Below, one piece after another: positions 42,742 through 52,261 of a DNA stretch of 64,000 nucleotides. How positions within the stretch are numbered: the first letter of the stretch is position 1; every line of letters begins with the position of its first letter. Origin of the DNA: Sphingobacterium sp. GVS05A (GTDB lineage: Bacteria > Bacteroidota > Bacteroidia > Sphingobacteriales > Sphingobacteriaceae); assembly GCF_019969845.1 (NCBI RefSeq), contig NZ_JAHXYR010000013.1, forward strand, positions 1 to 64,000. Reading direction: 5' to 3'. Below the pieces are notes generated by a model that saw nothing but the letters and a program-made list of their open reading frames with translations, did not search any database and was not told the DNA's origin. A program made the translations under genes and the position numbers.

Positions 42742-45510
42742 CTAATTGTTTTTTAAATATTGTCTTAGTACATATTGTAAGATACCATCATTCTTGAAGT
42801 ATTCTATTTCTATGGCTGAATCCAGTCTCGCTTTGACTTGAAATGTTGTTGTCTTTCCATTGTCGTGGACTGCTTTTACATCTAGCAGTTTATGTGGTGT
42901 TAGCGTATTTGCTAAGCCAGTGATGGTATAGACTTCAGTGCCATCAAGTCCGAGTGTTTCAGCATTTTCTCCATTGATAAAAACGAGTGGAGCTACGCCC
43001 ATACCGACAAGGTTACTTCGATGTATGCGTTCAAAACTTTCGGCAATCACAGCCCGTACACCAAGGAGAAAAGTGCCTTTGGCTGCCCAGTCACGGGATG
43101 AGCCCGATCCATATTCTTTTCCCGCCAAGACAATCAAAGGCGTATCTGTTTTGCGATATTCCATTGCAGTATCGTATACTGTTTTTACTTCATTCGTTGG
43201 GAAATACCTGCTAAAACCGCCTTCCTGGTCGGTAATTTTATTTTTAATCCGCACATTGGCGAAGGTGCCACGCATCATGACTTCATGATTACCGCGTCTG
43301 GAGCCATAGGAGTTGAAGTCTTCTTTATTGACCTGGTGAGACTTGAGGTATTTTCCTGCGGCGGTCTCTTCTTTAAAAGATCCGGCAGGAGAAATATGGT
43401 CCGTTGTGACTGAGTCTCCCAAATAAAGTAAGACTCTCGCATGCTGGATGTCCTGAATAGGTGCCGGAGCAGCCTGTAAGTTCTCAAAAAATGGGGATTC
43501 TTTGATATATGTCGATGTGTCATCCCATTGATAGTTCTGATCAAGATTGACTGTTAGATCCTGCCAATCCGTAGAACCGTCAAAGATAACGTCGTAGACC
43601 TCTTGGAAATCAGATTGTTTGACGCATTCGTTGACTGTTTTGGTAATTTCCTCACGACTTGGCCAGATATCTTTCAAATAAACGGGTTGTCCATTCGGAT
43701 CATAATCAAGAGGGTCTTCCATCAAATTGATGTCCACGCGACCAACAAGGGCATAGGCAACAACCAGCATGGGAGACATCAGAAAATTCATTTTTACCTG
43801 TGGATGGACCCGTGCTTCAAAGTTTCTATTCCCTGACAATACTGAGGCGACAATCAACTCACCTTTCTCAACTGCTTCCGCAATTTGTGGTGGGAGTGGT
43901 CCTGAATTTCCGATACAGGAGGTACATCCGTAGCCTACAGTGTGGAATCTGAGTGCGTCAAGATCTGCATTGAGCCCCGATCGTTCAAGGTACTGTGTGA
44001 CCACTTTTGAACCTGGCGCCAAGGAGGTCTTTACCCAGGATTTTGTCCGTAAGCCACGTTCAATAGCATTTCTGGCCAATAGACCTGCACCGATCATGAC
44101 TGTTGGATTAGAGGTATTTGTACAGCTTGTAATTGCAGCAATAGCGATACTACCGTCACTAACAATATATTCCTTATGATTGTGTTTTATTCTTACTGCA
44201 TGTATAGATTCTGAAATGACTTGATGTGGTGAAGCATGTTCAACAGGTACTTTCCCAAAAGTAAATTCGGTACCCGATCCGCCATCTGCTAACCAGGCCG
44301 ATTCGGAGCGTTGTGGCATCGGGATGTATTGTCGATTGTGTTCACTATCGAGTAGTTGTGAAAACTTTTTGTTTAAATCCTTGACCAAAATTTTGTCCTG
44401 TGGACGTTTGGGACCTGAAACTGTAGGCTCGAGTGTACTGAGATTAAATTCGACAACGGAGGAGTATAAGATCTGTTCTTTTCCTGTGCGCCAGAGTAGA
44501 TTTTGTTTACAGTACTCTTCTACAATCTTGATTTCCTGCTCGGTTCTATTCGTGCTGTGCATGTATTCCAGTGTGCGGTCGTCTATTGGAAAATAGGTGA
44601 CCGTACAGCCAAATTCAGGTGACATATTGGAGATAGTGGCCCGGTCTGTGACGGACAGTGTATCTAGTCCGTCCCCAAAGACTTCAACAAATTTTCCGAC
44701 AACACCTTTATCCCGTAGAATTTTTGTGATGGAAAGAACCATATCAGTCGCTGTACAGATATCGGGAATACTACCTGTGAGCTTAAGTCCGATAACCTCC
44801 GGACAAGTAAAGAAAATGGGTTGTCCCAACATCGCTGCTTCGGCTTCGATACCGCCAACACCCCAGCCTAGAACACCGATGCCATTGACCATAGGGGTGT
44901 GGGAGTCTGTGCCGACTAAGGTGTCGGGAAATAACCAATTATCACGGGAAATAACACCTTTGGCAAGATATTCTAAATTTACCTGATGGCAGATTCCCAT
45001 CCCCGGAGGGACAACAGTGAAATTTTTTAAGCCTTTTTGAGCCCATTTCAGAAGCTCATACCGTTCACGGTTACGTTCATATTCCAATGCTACATTTTTG
45101 TCGTAAGAATATTCGGTGCCAAAATAATCTACCTGTACGGAGTGGTCAATAACCAGATCAACGGGGATCGCTGGGTTAATTTTTTGACCATCTTTGCCAT
45201 GTCGAACAAATTCCGCTCGTAAAGAAGCCATATCTACCACTGCAGGGACACCGGTAAAGTCCTGCATGAGAATGCGTGCTGGTTTGAATGGAATATCTTT
45301 GTCGACCGGCTGAGGAGACCAATTGATTAATGTGCCGATATGCTCATCCGTGATACTAAATCCATCATGGTTACGTAAGACATTTTCCAGGAGAATCCGA
45401 ATACTGAAGGGCAGATGTTCGATATCACCCTCCGGTAGATTTCTTAGGGAACTATATTGATAAACTTTTCCATTGATCTCGATTTCCTGGATTGATTTTT
45501 CCTTGCTCAT
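42742..45510 (-). CDS. acnA: Aconitate hydratase, AcnA type
   Basis: 922 residues, as for AcnA/IRP1-type aconitases. Iron-sulfur ligands are present in AITSCTNTSNP (first Cys) and VGYGCTSCIGNSGPL (the other two). Substrate-binding stretches include VGTDSHTPMVNGIGVLGWGVG and KEYGSGSSRDWAAKGTFLLG in the swivelling C-terminal domain. It isomerises citrate and isocitrate in the TCA cycle. Single gene, with 312 bases to the next gene, in which I see only A/T-rich sequence. Confidence 0.97.
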   Translation of the reverse strand: MSKEKSIQEIEINGKVYQYSSLRNLPEGDIEHLPFSIRILLENVLRNHDGFSITDEHIGTLINWSPQPVDKDIPFKPARILMQDFTGVPAVVDMASLRAEFVRHGKDGQKINPAIPVDLVIDHSVQVDYFGTEYSYDKNVALEYERNRERYELLKWAQKGLKNFTVVPPGMGICHQVNLEYLAKGVISRDNWLFPDTLVGTDSHTPMVNGIGVLGWGVGGIEAEAAMLGQPIFFTCPEVIGLKLTGSIPDICTATDMVLSITKILRDKGVVGKFVEVFGDGLDTLSVTDRATISNMSPEFGCTVTYFPIDDRTLEYMHSTNRTEQEIKIVEEYCKQNLLWRTGKEQILYSSVVEFNLSTLEPTVSGPKRPQDKILVKDLNKKFSQLLDSEHNRQYIPMPQRSESAWLADGGSGTEFTFGKVPVEHASPHQVISESIHAVRIKHNHKEYIVSDGSIAIAAITSCTNTSNPTVMIGAGLLARNAIERGLRTKSWVKTSLAPGSKVVTQYLERSGLNADLDALRFHTVGYGCTSCIGNSGPLPPQIAEAVEKGELIVASVLSGNRNFEARVHPQVKMNFLMSPMLVVAYALVGRVDINLMEDPLDYDPNGQPVYLKDIWPSREEITKTVNECVKQSDFQEVYDVIFDGSTDWQDLTVNLDQNYQWDDTSTYIKESPFFENLQAAPAPIQDIQHARVLLYLGDSVTTDHISPAGSFKEETAAGKYLKSHQVNKEDFNSYGSRRGNHEVMMRGTFANVRIKNKITDQEGGFSRYFPTNEVKTVYDTAMEYRKTDTPLIVLAGKEYGSGSSRDWAAKGTFLLGVRAVIAESFERIHRSNLVGMGVAPLVFINGENAETLGLDGTEVYTITGLANTLTPHKLLDVKAVHDNGKTTTFQVKARLDSAIEIEYFKNDGILQYVLRQYLKNN

Positions 45511-45885
45511 ATTGATTTACTTATTATATACTATATAATAATCATAGCCGCCAATTTGTTTTTAATAACTTTTAGACAAATCATTGCATTCAATTGATCG
45601 TTTCCCCAAAAAATGGGATGGTGACTAATTAGTAATTTGTTTTTGTTAGGTTTAAGTCTCAGCTGCTTAGTTTATTATGTTCTGATTTTGCAGTTTTTTC
45701 TTATGTTTATAGACTGCATTGGATAAGTAGGATGTATTTAAACCATCAAGTTTGGTCAATTTGCTGACATGGATATTGAATTAAAATGCTAGAATAAATG
45801 TAATTTTATTGTAGTTTGTGTAGTGATGAACACAATCAATTTATACAATAAACGTTCATTGTGTGTCCTTCATGAAAGAAACAAT
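45511..45885. other. Gene-free stretch between acnA and the TlpA-like gene
   Basis: About 375 A/T-rich bases holding the divergent promoters of the flanking genes. I see no reading frame, hairpin or full consensus promoter. Confidence 0.4.
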
Positions 45886-46419
45886 ATGAGAAGAAAAAAC
45901 AGCGTTGGATTTATTACGATCAGCATCTTACTGCTATTACTATTTGCATACACATCGGGTTATGCGTATGGAGATGATCCGACAACGTATGCTGGCTTAC
46001 GACTCAAAAATGAGGAAGTTAGTTTTAAAGATAGTAAAGGCAAGGTGATTTCGTTGAATCAGCTCAAAGGTAAAGTTGTCTTGATCAATTTTTGGGCGAT
46101 ATGGTGTTCACCTTGTTTAGCAGAAATGCCCTCTTTGGACAAACTCTATAAAGACTTTCAAGAGAATAGCCGAATTGTGTTTTTATCAGTGGACGTAGAC
46201 GGTAACCTGAAGTACTCAGAGAAGTTTTTAAAGAAAAGAAAATATAGTCTTCCGGTCTATCAGCTGAACTCCGCCTTACCAAAAGATCTTAGTATGACAA
46301 GTATTCCCACGACCATTATCATAGATAAAGCGGGGAAACTGGTCAATAAGCACGTGGGCGGGATGAATTTTGGCTCGGCGAAGTTTCAAAAAGCCCTAAG
46401 GCAATTAACCGAAGAGTGA
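45886..46419 (+). CDS. TlpA-like thiol-disulfide oxidoreductase
   Basis: 177 residues from the ATG at 45886, directly before a basic stretch and a membrane or signal segment (FITISILLLLLFAYTSGYAY). An upstream ATG at 45823 would put an unlikely extension in front. The thioredoxin fold has KGKVVLINFWAIWCSPCLAEMP with the redox pair W-C-S-P-C near residues 75-78, cis-proline TSIPTTIIIDKAG, and a closing helix. It acts in the periplasm, probably membrane-anchored, reducing disulfides, for instance in cytochrome c maturation or oxidative stress. No partner gene. Confidence 0.92.
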   Translation: MRRKNSVGFITISILLLLLFAYTSGYAYGDDPTTYAGLRLKNEEVSFKDSKGKVISLNQLKGKVVLINFWAIWCSPCLAEMPSLDKLYKDFQENSRIVFLSVDVDGNLKYSEKFLKKRKYSLPVYQLNSALPKDLSMTSIPTTIIIDKAGKLVNKHVGGMNFGSAKFQKALRQLTEE

Positions 46420-46494
46420 TCTGAAAGGAAAAAAGCTATGTTTTGGTGCAAACTTAAATTTGCGGTTTCATTTAGTATTCTGCCATTTTCTTGT

Positions 46495-46502
46495 TAATTT
46501 TG
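46495..46502 (+). promoter_or_regulatory. Candidate -7 box of metA
   Basis: TAATTTTG (TAnnTTTG), 30 bases before the metA ATG. The -33 region is poor. A purine-rich AAGGAG lies about 10 bases before the start. Confidence 0.4.
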
Positions 46503-46532
46503 CATGCTAATTGTATAAGGAGAAATTTATAT

Positions 46533-47477
46533 ATGCCAGTCAAACTTCCTAATAACCTTCCTGCGATAGAGCTTTTAAAAAAGGAAAATATCTTTGTCAT
46601 GAGTGATCTAAGAGCAAATGAGCAGGATATTAGACCATTACGTGTTTTGGTCCTCAATCTGATGCCTCTTAAGATTACGACGGAGACCGATTTTATCCGC
46701 TTACTTTCCAATAATCCTTTGCAAGTTGAGATGGAGTTTCTTCGATTGGAAACCCACGTTTCAAAAAATACTCCTGAGGAACACTTGGAGATGTTTTATA
46801 AAAGCCTAAGTGAAGTGAAGGAAAACTTCTACGATGGTATGATCATCACAGGCGCTCCGGTTGAGATGGTCAGATTTGAAGAGGTGACCTATTGGAATGA
46901 AATTCAGACAATCTTTGACTGGGCAAGAACACATGTAACGTCAAGCTTGTATATCTGTTGGGCTTCACAGGCGGCCTTGTATCATTTCTATGATGTGGAG
47001 AAAAAACCGTTGAATGAAAAGCTTTTTGGTGTATTCAAACATACTGCTCTCGACAAAAGACATCCGTTATTTCGTGGATTTGATGATGAGTTTTTTATTC
47101 CTCATAGCAGGCATACAACTATGGAGAAAGACGATTTACTTGCTAAAAGCGGGATAGAAATTCTTTCCGAATCTCCTGAAGCAGGTATTGCCATCGCATC
47201 CTCCCGCGGTGGTCGGGAATTTTACCTGACCGGCCATTCTGAATACGCACCATTTACTTTGGATGAAGAGTATAAAAGGGATTTAGAAAAAGGCCAGGCC
47301 ATTCGCATGCCTGCAAACTACTATAGAGATGACAATCCAGAAAATCAACCTTTGGTGCGTTGGACGAGCCATGCTAACTTGTTGTTTAATAATTGGCTCA
47401 ACTATTTTGTGTACCAAGAAACGCCTTTTGATTTAAAAGATGTCGTTCATTTGGGGGAGATCAGACAAAAAGACTGA
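46533..47477 (+). CDS. metA: Homoserine O-acyltransferase MetA (MetAA)
   Basis: 314 residues from the ATG at 46533 (MPVKLPNNLPAIELLKKENI, the conserved family start); AAGGAG precedes it. It shows LNLMPLKITTETDFIRLLSN, ITGAPVEMVRFEEVTYWNE, the nucleophile ICWASQAALYHFY (Cys), HSRHTTM and GHSEYAPFTLDEEY (His, Glu). It acylates homoserine in methionine synthesis. Many non-enterobacterial members use acetyl-CoA rather than succinyl-CoA, and sequence alone does not decide here. I see no SAM riboswitch upstream. Confidence 0.95.
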   Translation: MPVKLPNNLPAIELLKKENIFVMSDLRANEQDIRPLRVLVLNLMPLKITTETDFIRLLSNNPLQVEMEFLRLETHVSKNTPEEHLEMFYKSLSEVKENFYDGMIITGAPVEMVRFEEVTYWNEIQTIFDWARTHVTSSLYICWASQAALYHFYDVEKKPLNEKLFGVFKHTALDKRHPLFRGFDDEFFIPHSRHTTMEKDDLLAKSGIEILSESPEAGIAIASSRGGREFYLTGHSEYAPFTLDEEYKRDLEKGQAIRMPANYYRDDNPENQPLVRWTSHANLLFNNWLNYFVYQETPFDLKDVVHLGEIRQKD

Positions 47478-47544
47478 ACACAAATTTTATCCTAAGCAAA
47501 CAAAATAGGCTGGCGGAGCATTCTATCTATATAAAGTAGATCAT

Positions 47545-47754
47545 ATGAAAAGAATGTCTTTACTGTTTTGTTTGCTGTGTTCAATTATTATACTTCATGC
47601 GGAGGTGCCGATTGAGGAAAATCAAAAGCTCAAGGAGGCAAACGGTACGTTGTGGTATGCTAACCCCTGGATTTGGCTGGGTGGAGTGGCACTCTTCCTG
47701 GTGATTTTCTTTCTCCTGCTCCGTAAATCGACTCAAAACAAAAGACAGACATAG
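47545..47754 (+). CDS. Small membrane protein
   Basis: 69 residues: a signal-like N-terminus (MSLLFCLLCSIIILHAEVP), a short charged loop and one membrane segment (PWIWLGGVALFLVIFFLLL) with a basic tail RKSTQNKRQT. Family not recognised. It lies 67 bases after metA. Confidence 0.65.
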   Translation: MKRMSLLFCLLCSIIILHAEVPIEENQKLKEANGTLWYANPWIWLGGVALFLVIFFLLLRKSTQNKRQT

Positions 47755-47859
47755 TGTAATATCTATTATTTCAGTTGCCTGCAAAACTATGTTTTGTGTT
47801 AGGAACAATAGCGAAACTTTTCTTAAGTTTGTGTAGATACATAACAAACTAAAATTTAT

Positions 47860-49863
47860 ATGAAGAGAAATATACTTTTGGCTGCTTTGTTGGCATGTGG
47901 TTCTTTGGCCGGCTATGCGCAAAATAATGCAATCAATGTAAATTACATGGATAAAAGTGTTCGTCCGCAGGATGATTTCTACAATTTTGTGAATGGTCAA
48001 TGGATGAAAACGGTTAAAATTCCGTCTGATAAGGCACGTTGGGGCTCTTTTGATGAGTTGCGTGAAAATACAGACATCGCTACACTGAAAGTATTGCAGG
48101 AATCGTTATCAGGCCAGTTTACAAAAGGAACAGATAACCAGAAAATAGGTGATCTGTACCGGTCTTTTGTAGATATGAAGACGCGTGACAAATTGGGATT
48201 AGAACCTGTTCAGCCCTATTTGACAAAAATTAATGCGATAAAGAATTTTGATGATCTTTATAAATATCTGGTAGAAGTGGCTCCTATAGGAGGAAATCCT
48301 TTCTTTGGTGGATATGTATATGCGCATCTCAAAAATTCTAATGTCAATACGGTTTATTTGGGTGGTGGAAGCCTAGGTTTAGGCCGTTCTTATTACCAAG
48401 TTAAGGATCAAAAGAATGAAGAGACGTTAAAGGATTATTCGGAATATATCTCTGCGCTTTATGCCAAATTAGGACAACGTACAAGAGATCTAAAAGGTCC
48501 TAAAATTGTTGCATTTGAAAAAGAATTGGCCGCTAATTTAAAAACTGTCGAACAGTCGCGTGATGCAAATGGCCGCTATAATCCTGTGGCGGTTGCTGAT
48601 TTGAAAAAGATGGTAAAAAACGTCGACATTGCTAAATATCTAAGCGACGTTGGATTTAAAGCTGATACGGTTATTGTGCCAGAACTAAAATACTATGAAA
48701 ATTTAGATAAAATCTTCAATCCGGCGAACCTCCCGATTATTAAAGATATCTTGACATTTCACTTATTGAATACCGCTGCTTCGTATACAACGCAGGAATT
48801 AAATGATCTTTCTTTTGATTTTTGGGGTCGTAAGTTAAAAGGACAGAAGGAACAACGTGCACTGGACAAACGAGGGGTAGAGTTCGTTAATTCTATCGCT
48901 GGGGAGCTTTTGGGTAAGTTATATGTTAAGGAGAATTTTCCACCAAAAGCCAAAGCGGATGCGGAGGAGCTGGTAAGTTATCTTGTAAAAGCATTCGGGC
49001 AACATATCAATGGTCTAACATGGATGTCTGCAGATACAAAAGTGAAGGCGCTCGAAAAGTTGTCGAAGTTTAAAGTGAAGATCGGTTATCCGGACAAATG
49101 GAAGGATTATAGCAAACTTGATATTGGAACATCGCTTTACGCGAATGTTTTATCATCCAGCAAGTGGGCTTTTTATGAGAACCTTGCAAAACAAGATAAG
49201 CCAGTTGATAAATCTGAATGGGGAATGACACCACAGACTGTCAATGCTTATTATAGTCCATTGTTTAACGAAATCGTATTTCCGGCAGCAATTCTTCAGC
49301 CTCCGTTTTATGATTACAAAGCCGATGCAGCGGTTAATTTTGGTGGCATCGGTGCAGTCATAGGACATGAGTTATCTCATGGTTTTGATGATCAGGGTGC
49401 AAAATACGATGGTAATGGCAATTTGAACAACTGGTGGACTGATGGTGATAAGGCTAAATTTGAAGCCGCAGCGGATGCGTTGGTCAAACAATTTGAAGCT
49501 TATGAACCAGTTCCGGGAGTTTTTGTGAACGGTCGTTTCACTTTAGGTGAGAATATTGGTGATTTGGGTGGTTCTTCGGTCGCTTTTGATGCGCTACAGC
49601 TGTATTTAAAAGACAAAGGAAATCCTGGTTTAATCGATGGTTTTACACAGAATCAACGTTTCTTCCTTTCTTGGGCTACCATTTGGAGAACGAAGACAAC
49701 GGATGAATTTGTTGTGAATCAGGTGAAAACGGACCCGCATTCTCCTGCACAATACCGGGCGTTCGCTCCAATCATCAATTTGGATGCATTCCATGCTGCC
49801 TGGGAAACGAAAGATGGCGATAAAATGTTTATCCCTACAGATAAACGTATTAAGATCTGGTAG
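47860..49863 (+). CDS. M13-family zinc metallopeptidase (neprilysin/PepO-like)
   Basis: 667 residues. Signal peptide (KRNILLAALLACGSLAGYAQ), then PQDDFYNFVNGQWMKTVKIP, the M13 N-terminal domain. The zinc site is GAVIGHELSHGFDDQGAKYD (HExxH near residue 503), with the third ligand in LGENIGDLGG. NAYYSPLFNEIVFPAAILQP binds the substrate backbone, and the C-terminus has FAPIINLDAFHAAWETKDGD. It degrades peptides in the periplasm or at the outer membrane. Single gene with its own -7 box (TAAGTTTG at 47824-47831) and terminator. Confidence 0.96.
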   Translation: MKRNILLAALLACGSLAGYAQNNAINVNYMDKSVRPQDDFYNFVNGQWMKTVKIPSDKARWGSFDELRENTDIATLKVLQESLSGQFTKGTDNQKIGDLYRSFVDMKTRDKLGLEPVQPYLTKINAIKNFDDLYKYLVEVAPIGGNPFFGGYVYAHLKNSNVNTVYLGGGSLGLGRSYYQVKDQKNEETLKDYSEYISALYAKLGQRTRDLKGPKIVAFEKELAANLKTVEQSRDANGRYNPVAVADLKKMVKNVDIAKYLSDVGFKADTVIVPELKYYENLDKIFNPANLPIIKDILTFHLLNTAASYTTQELNDLSFDFWGRKLKGQKEQRALDKRGVEFVNSIAGELLGKLYVKENFPPKAKADAEELVSYLVKAFGQHINGLTWMSADTKVKALEKLSKFKVKIGYPDKWKDYSKLDIGTSLYANVLSSSKWAFYENLAKQDKPVDKSEWGMTPQTVNAYYSPLFNEIVFPAAILQPPFYDYKADAAVNFGGIGAVIGHELSHGFDDQGAKYDGNGNLNNWWTDGDKAKFEAAADALVKQFEAYEPVPGVFVNGRFTLGENIGDLGGSSVAFDALQLYLKDKGNPGLIDGFTQNQRFFLSWATIWRTKTTDEFVVNQVKTDPHSPAQYRAFAPIINLDAFHAAWETKDGDKMFIPTDKRIKIW

Positions 49864-49891
49864 GAAAATCCACCGATCTTATTTAAATAAT

Positions 49892-49923
49892 AAAAGGGAC
49901 ATTTCATTTGAAATGTCCCTTTT
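49892..49923. terminator. Bidirectional terminator between the peptidase and MFS genes
   Basis: AAAAGGGACATTTCA and TGAAATGTCCCTTTT are perfect complements with a minimal loop. They lie between convergent genes, with the MFS stop only six bases away. Confidence 0.9.
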
Positions 49924-49928
49924 ATTAT

Positions 49929-51146
49929 TTAGCGCATCCATTTCAGCACAAGGTAAAAGCCGAGTCCTGTAAAGGACAGGGTCAGTGCTGTAGCCCACCA
50001 CAATGTTGTAAAACCAAAGGAGTCAACAATAGAAGTTCCTAGCAAGGGTGAAAAGATATTTGCGGCAGAGAAAGCTAGGGAGTTGAATCCCATATATGCT
50101 CCCTGAGTTTTGGGTGTAGAACGATTGACAGATACGGTCGCCATAAAGGGAAGTGTCAGCATTTCGCCAAGACCGAAGATGAAAAATGTGAAATATAACC
50201 ACCCTAGCCCACCCATGTAATTTAACATGGCGTAGGAGAGGGCACATAAAACTGTGCCAAACACCAATGTACTAATCAGTGAGAACCTCTTTTCGGCGAC
50301 ATGGACGACAAACATCTCCAATAGCACAATCACAAAGCCACTCCAACCTAGTAGAAATCCGATCTGATGATCATCCAGGTGGTGTACTTCACGATAAAAT
50401 ATCGGTAAGGTCGTAATTAGCTGGAAAAAGCAGAACGAGAAAATGCAGCAGAATATATTAAATAATACAAAGGGAATATCGGTATAAGGATTGCGACCTT
50501 GTTTTACGATTATATTGCTGTTTGCCAACGCTTCTTTTTTTGCTTTTACATCTGTTCTTTTTTGTCTTTTATTAAAGAAGATAAAGAAAATTACTGCAGC
50601 GCACATCACTGCAAAGGAATTTCCATAGAATATCCAGTTAAACGAGATCGTCGCCAGAAAACCTGCGGCAGCAGGACCAATTGAAAAACCTAGATTAATT
50701 GCTAAACGGTTGAGCGAAAACGCTCGGGTAATATTCTCGGGTTTAGCGTAACTCGCAACAGAAACAGAATTCGCAGGTCTAAATGCATCAAAAATTAGAC
50801 TTAGTGTAAAGATCATGATAGACAGGGATTGAACCTCTTTAAATAAAGGGATCAATAGAAATAGGGGCGAAGCCAATACTAAACTACCGAATTGCACCTT
50901 AAAGCTACCAATCCGATCTGTCAACCATCCACCGATGTAGGAGCCGCAAACTGAGCCTATGCCATAGCTCATAAGCACAATCCCAACTTGTTTGATATCA
51001 AAATGAAGGACCTGTGTCATATAGAGCCCCAGGAAGGGGATGACCATACTTCCCATTCTGTTGATCAACATAACAACTGCCAAGAGCCACGCGGCCTGTG
51101 AAAGGCCTTTGAAGGAATCCAAGTATATGGATATGATTTTTTTCAT
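49929..51146 (-). CDS. MFS transporter
   Basis: 405 residues with twelve hydrophobic segments. The loop between segments 2 and 3 has GSYIGGWLTDRIGSFKVQFGS (the MFS G-x-x-x-D-R motif). FSIGPAAAGFLATIS follows in the first half. It resembles drug/sugar-phosphate type H+ antiporters such as MDR subfamily members. The substrate is unknown, and there is no operon partner. Confidence 0.9.
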   Translation of the reverse strand: MKKIISIYLDSFKGLSQAAWLLAVVMLINRMGSMVIPFLGLYMTQVLHFDIKQVGIVLMSYGIGSVCGSYIGGWLTDRIGSFKVQFGSLVLASPLFLLIPLFKEVQSLSIMIFTLSLIFDAFRPANSVSVASYAKPENITRAFSLNRLAINLGFSIGPAAAGFLATISFNWIFYGNSFAVMCAAVIFFIFFNKRQKRTDVKAKKEALANSNIIVKQGRNPYTDIPFVLFNIFCCIFSFCFFQLITTLPIFYREVHHLDDHQIGFLLGWSGFVIVLLEMFVVHVAEKRFSLISTLVFGTVLCALSYAMLNYMGGLGWLYFTFFIFGLGEMLTLPFMATVSVNRSTPKTQGAYMGFNSLAFSAANIFSPLLGTSIVDSFGFTTLWWATALTLSFTGLGFYLVLKWMR

Positions 51147-51247
51147 GCAAATAATTTGCTTTTTAAAAGCTTGTCATTTATTATGAGCGTTTCCATCTTC
51201 CCGATATGGGCTGGTTTTGGCTCACAAAAACTTCAACGGATTCTGTC

Positions 51248-51282
51248 AAAAAAATGCCAAATTGATTTGGTCAATTTGGCAT
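51248..51282 (-). terminator. Terminator after the split 5'-nucleotidase genes
   Basis: ATGCCAAATTGA and TCAATTTGGCAT (12-bp perfect stem, 5-base loop), followed on the minus strand by seven T. Confidence 0.9.
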
Positions 51283-51301
51283 CTATTATAAAGGGATAAT
51301 A

Positions 51302-52261
51302 TTATGCCAGTTGCGATTCTGCTATTGACGGGTTGACCTGATAGGTACTTGCTATCATCTGCTTTTTGTTTGATCCCGGTTCCATAATAAAATCAATGCG
51401 ACCAAGATTGATGCCTGCAAAACCAACTTGGTTGACCACTGTCTGTGTACCTTTTAAATTTGTGACCAAGGTCGGTTCATTTAAAAAAGTATGGGTGTGT
51501 CCGCCAATGATCAGATCGATATCTGATGTTTTGGCTGCCAGAACCAGATCTGAAACTTTATCATCCTCATATTGATATCCGAGGTGTGAAAGACAGATAA
51601 TAAGGTCACACTTATGTTTTTCTTTCAGGATTTTAACAATTTTGTTGGATATTTCAATCGGATCCAGGTATTTCATCCCTTTGTAATTATTGGGATCTAC
51701 CAAACCTTCGATATCAACCCCCAGTCCAAACACACCCACCTTGATACCGCCTTTATGAAATATCGTATAATCCTGGGTTTTTCCTTCAAGTACAGTACCT
51801 TTAAAGTCATAGTTGGCCGTCAGAAATGGAAATTTGGCATGATCTAGGTATTTCACGAGTCCATCCAGGCCATTATCGAACTCATGGTTGCCAAATGTCC
51901 CGGCATCATATCGCAATTTGGTCATCAGGTCAAGCTCTAATTTACCGCCAAAGAGGTTGAAATACGGCGTTCCCTGAAACATGTCACCTGCATCCAATAA
52001 TAGTAGATTATTTTCCTCGCTACGAATCTTATTGATCAGTGTGCTACGACGAGCTACACCACCCAGTCCCTGATACTTACCTCCGTCCATTGGAAAAGGC
52101 TCAATGCGACTATGTACATCATTGGTATGTAAAATGGTCAATTTGATCTTTTTACTTTTTGCTGCCGCCTGAAAAGGTAATGAACCCAAAGCAAGTGCTG
52201 CAGAAAATCCACCGGCTTGCTTGATAAAGGTTCTCCGATTAATTGATTTTAATTCTTCCAT
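51302..52261 (-). CDS. Calcineurin-like metallophosphatase (N-terminal half of a 5'-nucleotidase), Tat signal
   Basis: 319 residues. The N-terminus has a twin-arginine motif INRRTFIKQAGGFSAALALG and an AxA cleavage region (FQAAAKSK). The catalytic domain has LTILHTNDVHSRIEPF (D-x-H), LLLDAGDMFQG, TFGNHEFDNG (GNHE), LSHLGY and LIIGGHTHTFL (GHxH), all metal ligands of the UshA/CpdB class. The usual C-terminal substrate-binding domain is missing, and its counterpart is encoded by the immediately upstream overlapping gene. The product acts in the periplasm as a 5'-nucleotidase or UDP-sugar hydrolase. Confidence 0.92.
   Translation of the reverse strand: MEELKSINRRTFIKQAGGFSAALALGSLPFQAAAKSKKIKLTILHTNDVHSRIEPFPMDGGKYQGLGGVARRSTLINKIRSEENNLLLLDAGDMFQGTPYFNLFGGKLELDLMTKLRYDAGTFGNHEFDNGLDGLVKYLDHAKFPFLTANYDFKGTVLEGKTQDYTIFHKGGIKVGVFGLGVDIEGLVDPNNYKGMKYLDPIEISNKIVKILKEKHKCDLIICLSHLGYQYEDDKVSDLVLAAKTSDIDLIIGGHTHTFLNEPTLVTNLKGTQTVVNQVGFAGINLGRIDFIMEPGSNKKQMIASTYQVNPSIAESQLA

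Noticed and set aside
46420..46532. SAM riboswitch upstream of metA
   Set aside because: The 110-base leader has no paired-stem architecture of SAM-I or SAM-II that I can draw, only a -7 box and an AAGGAG.
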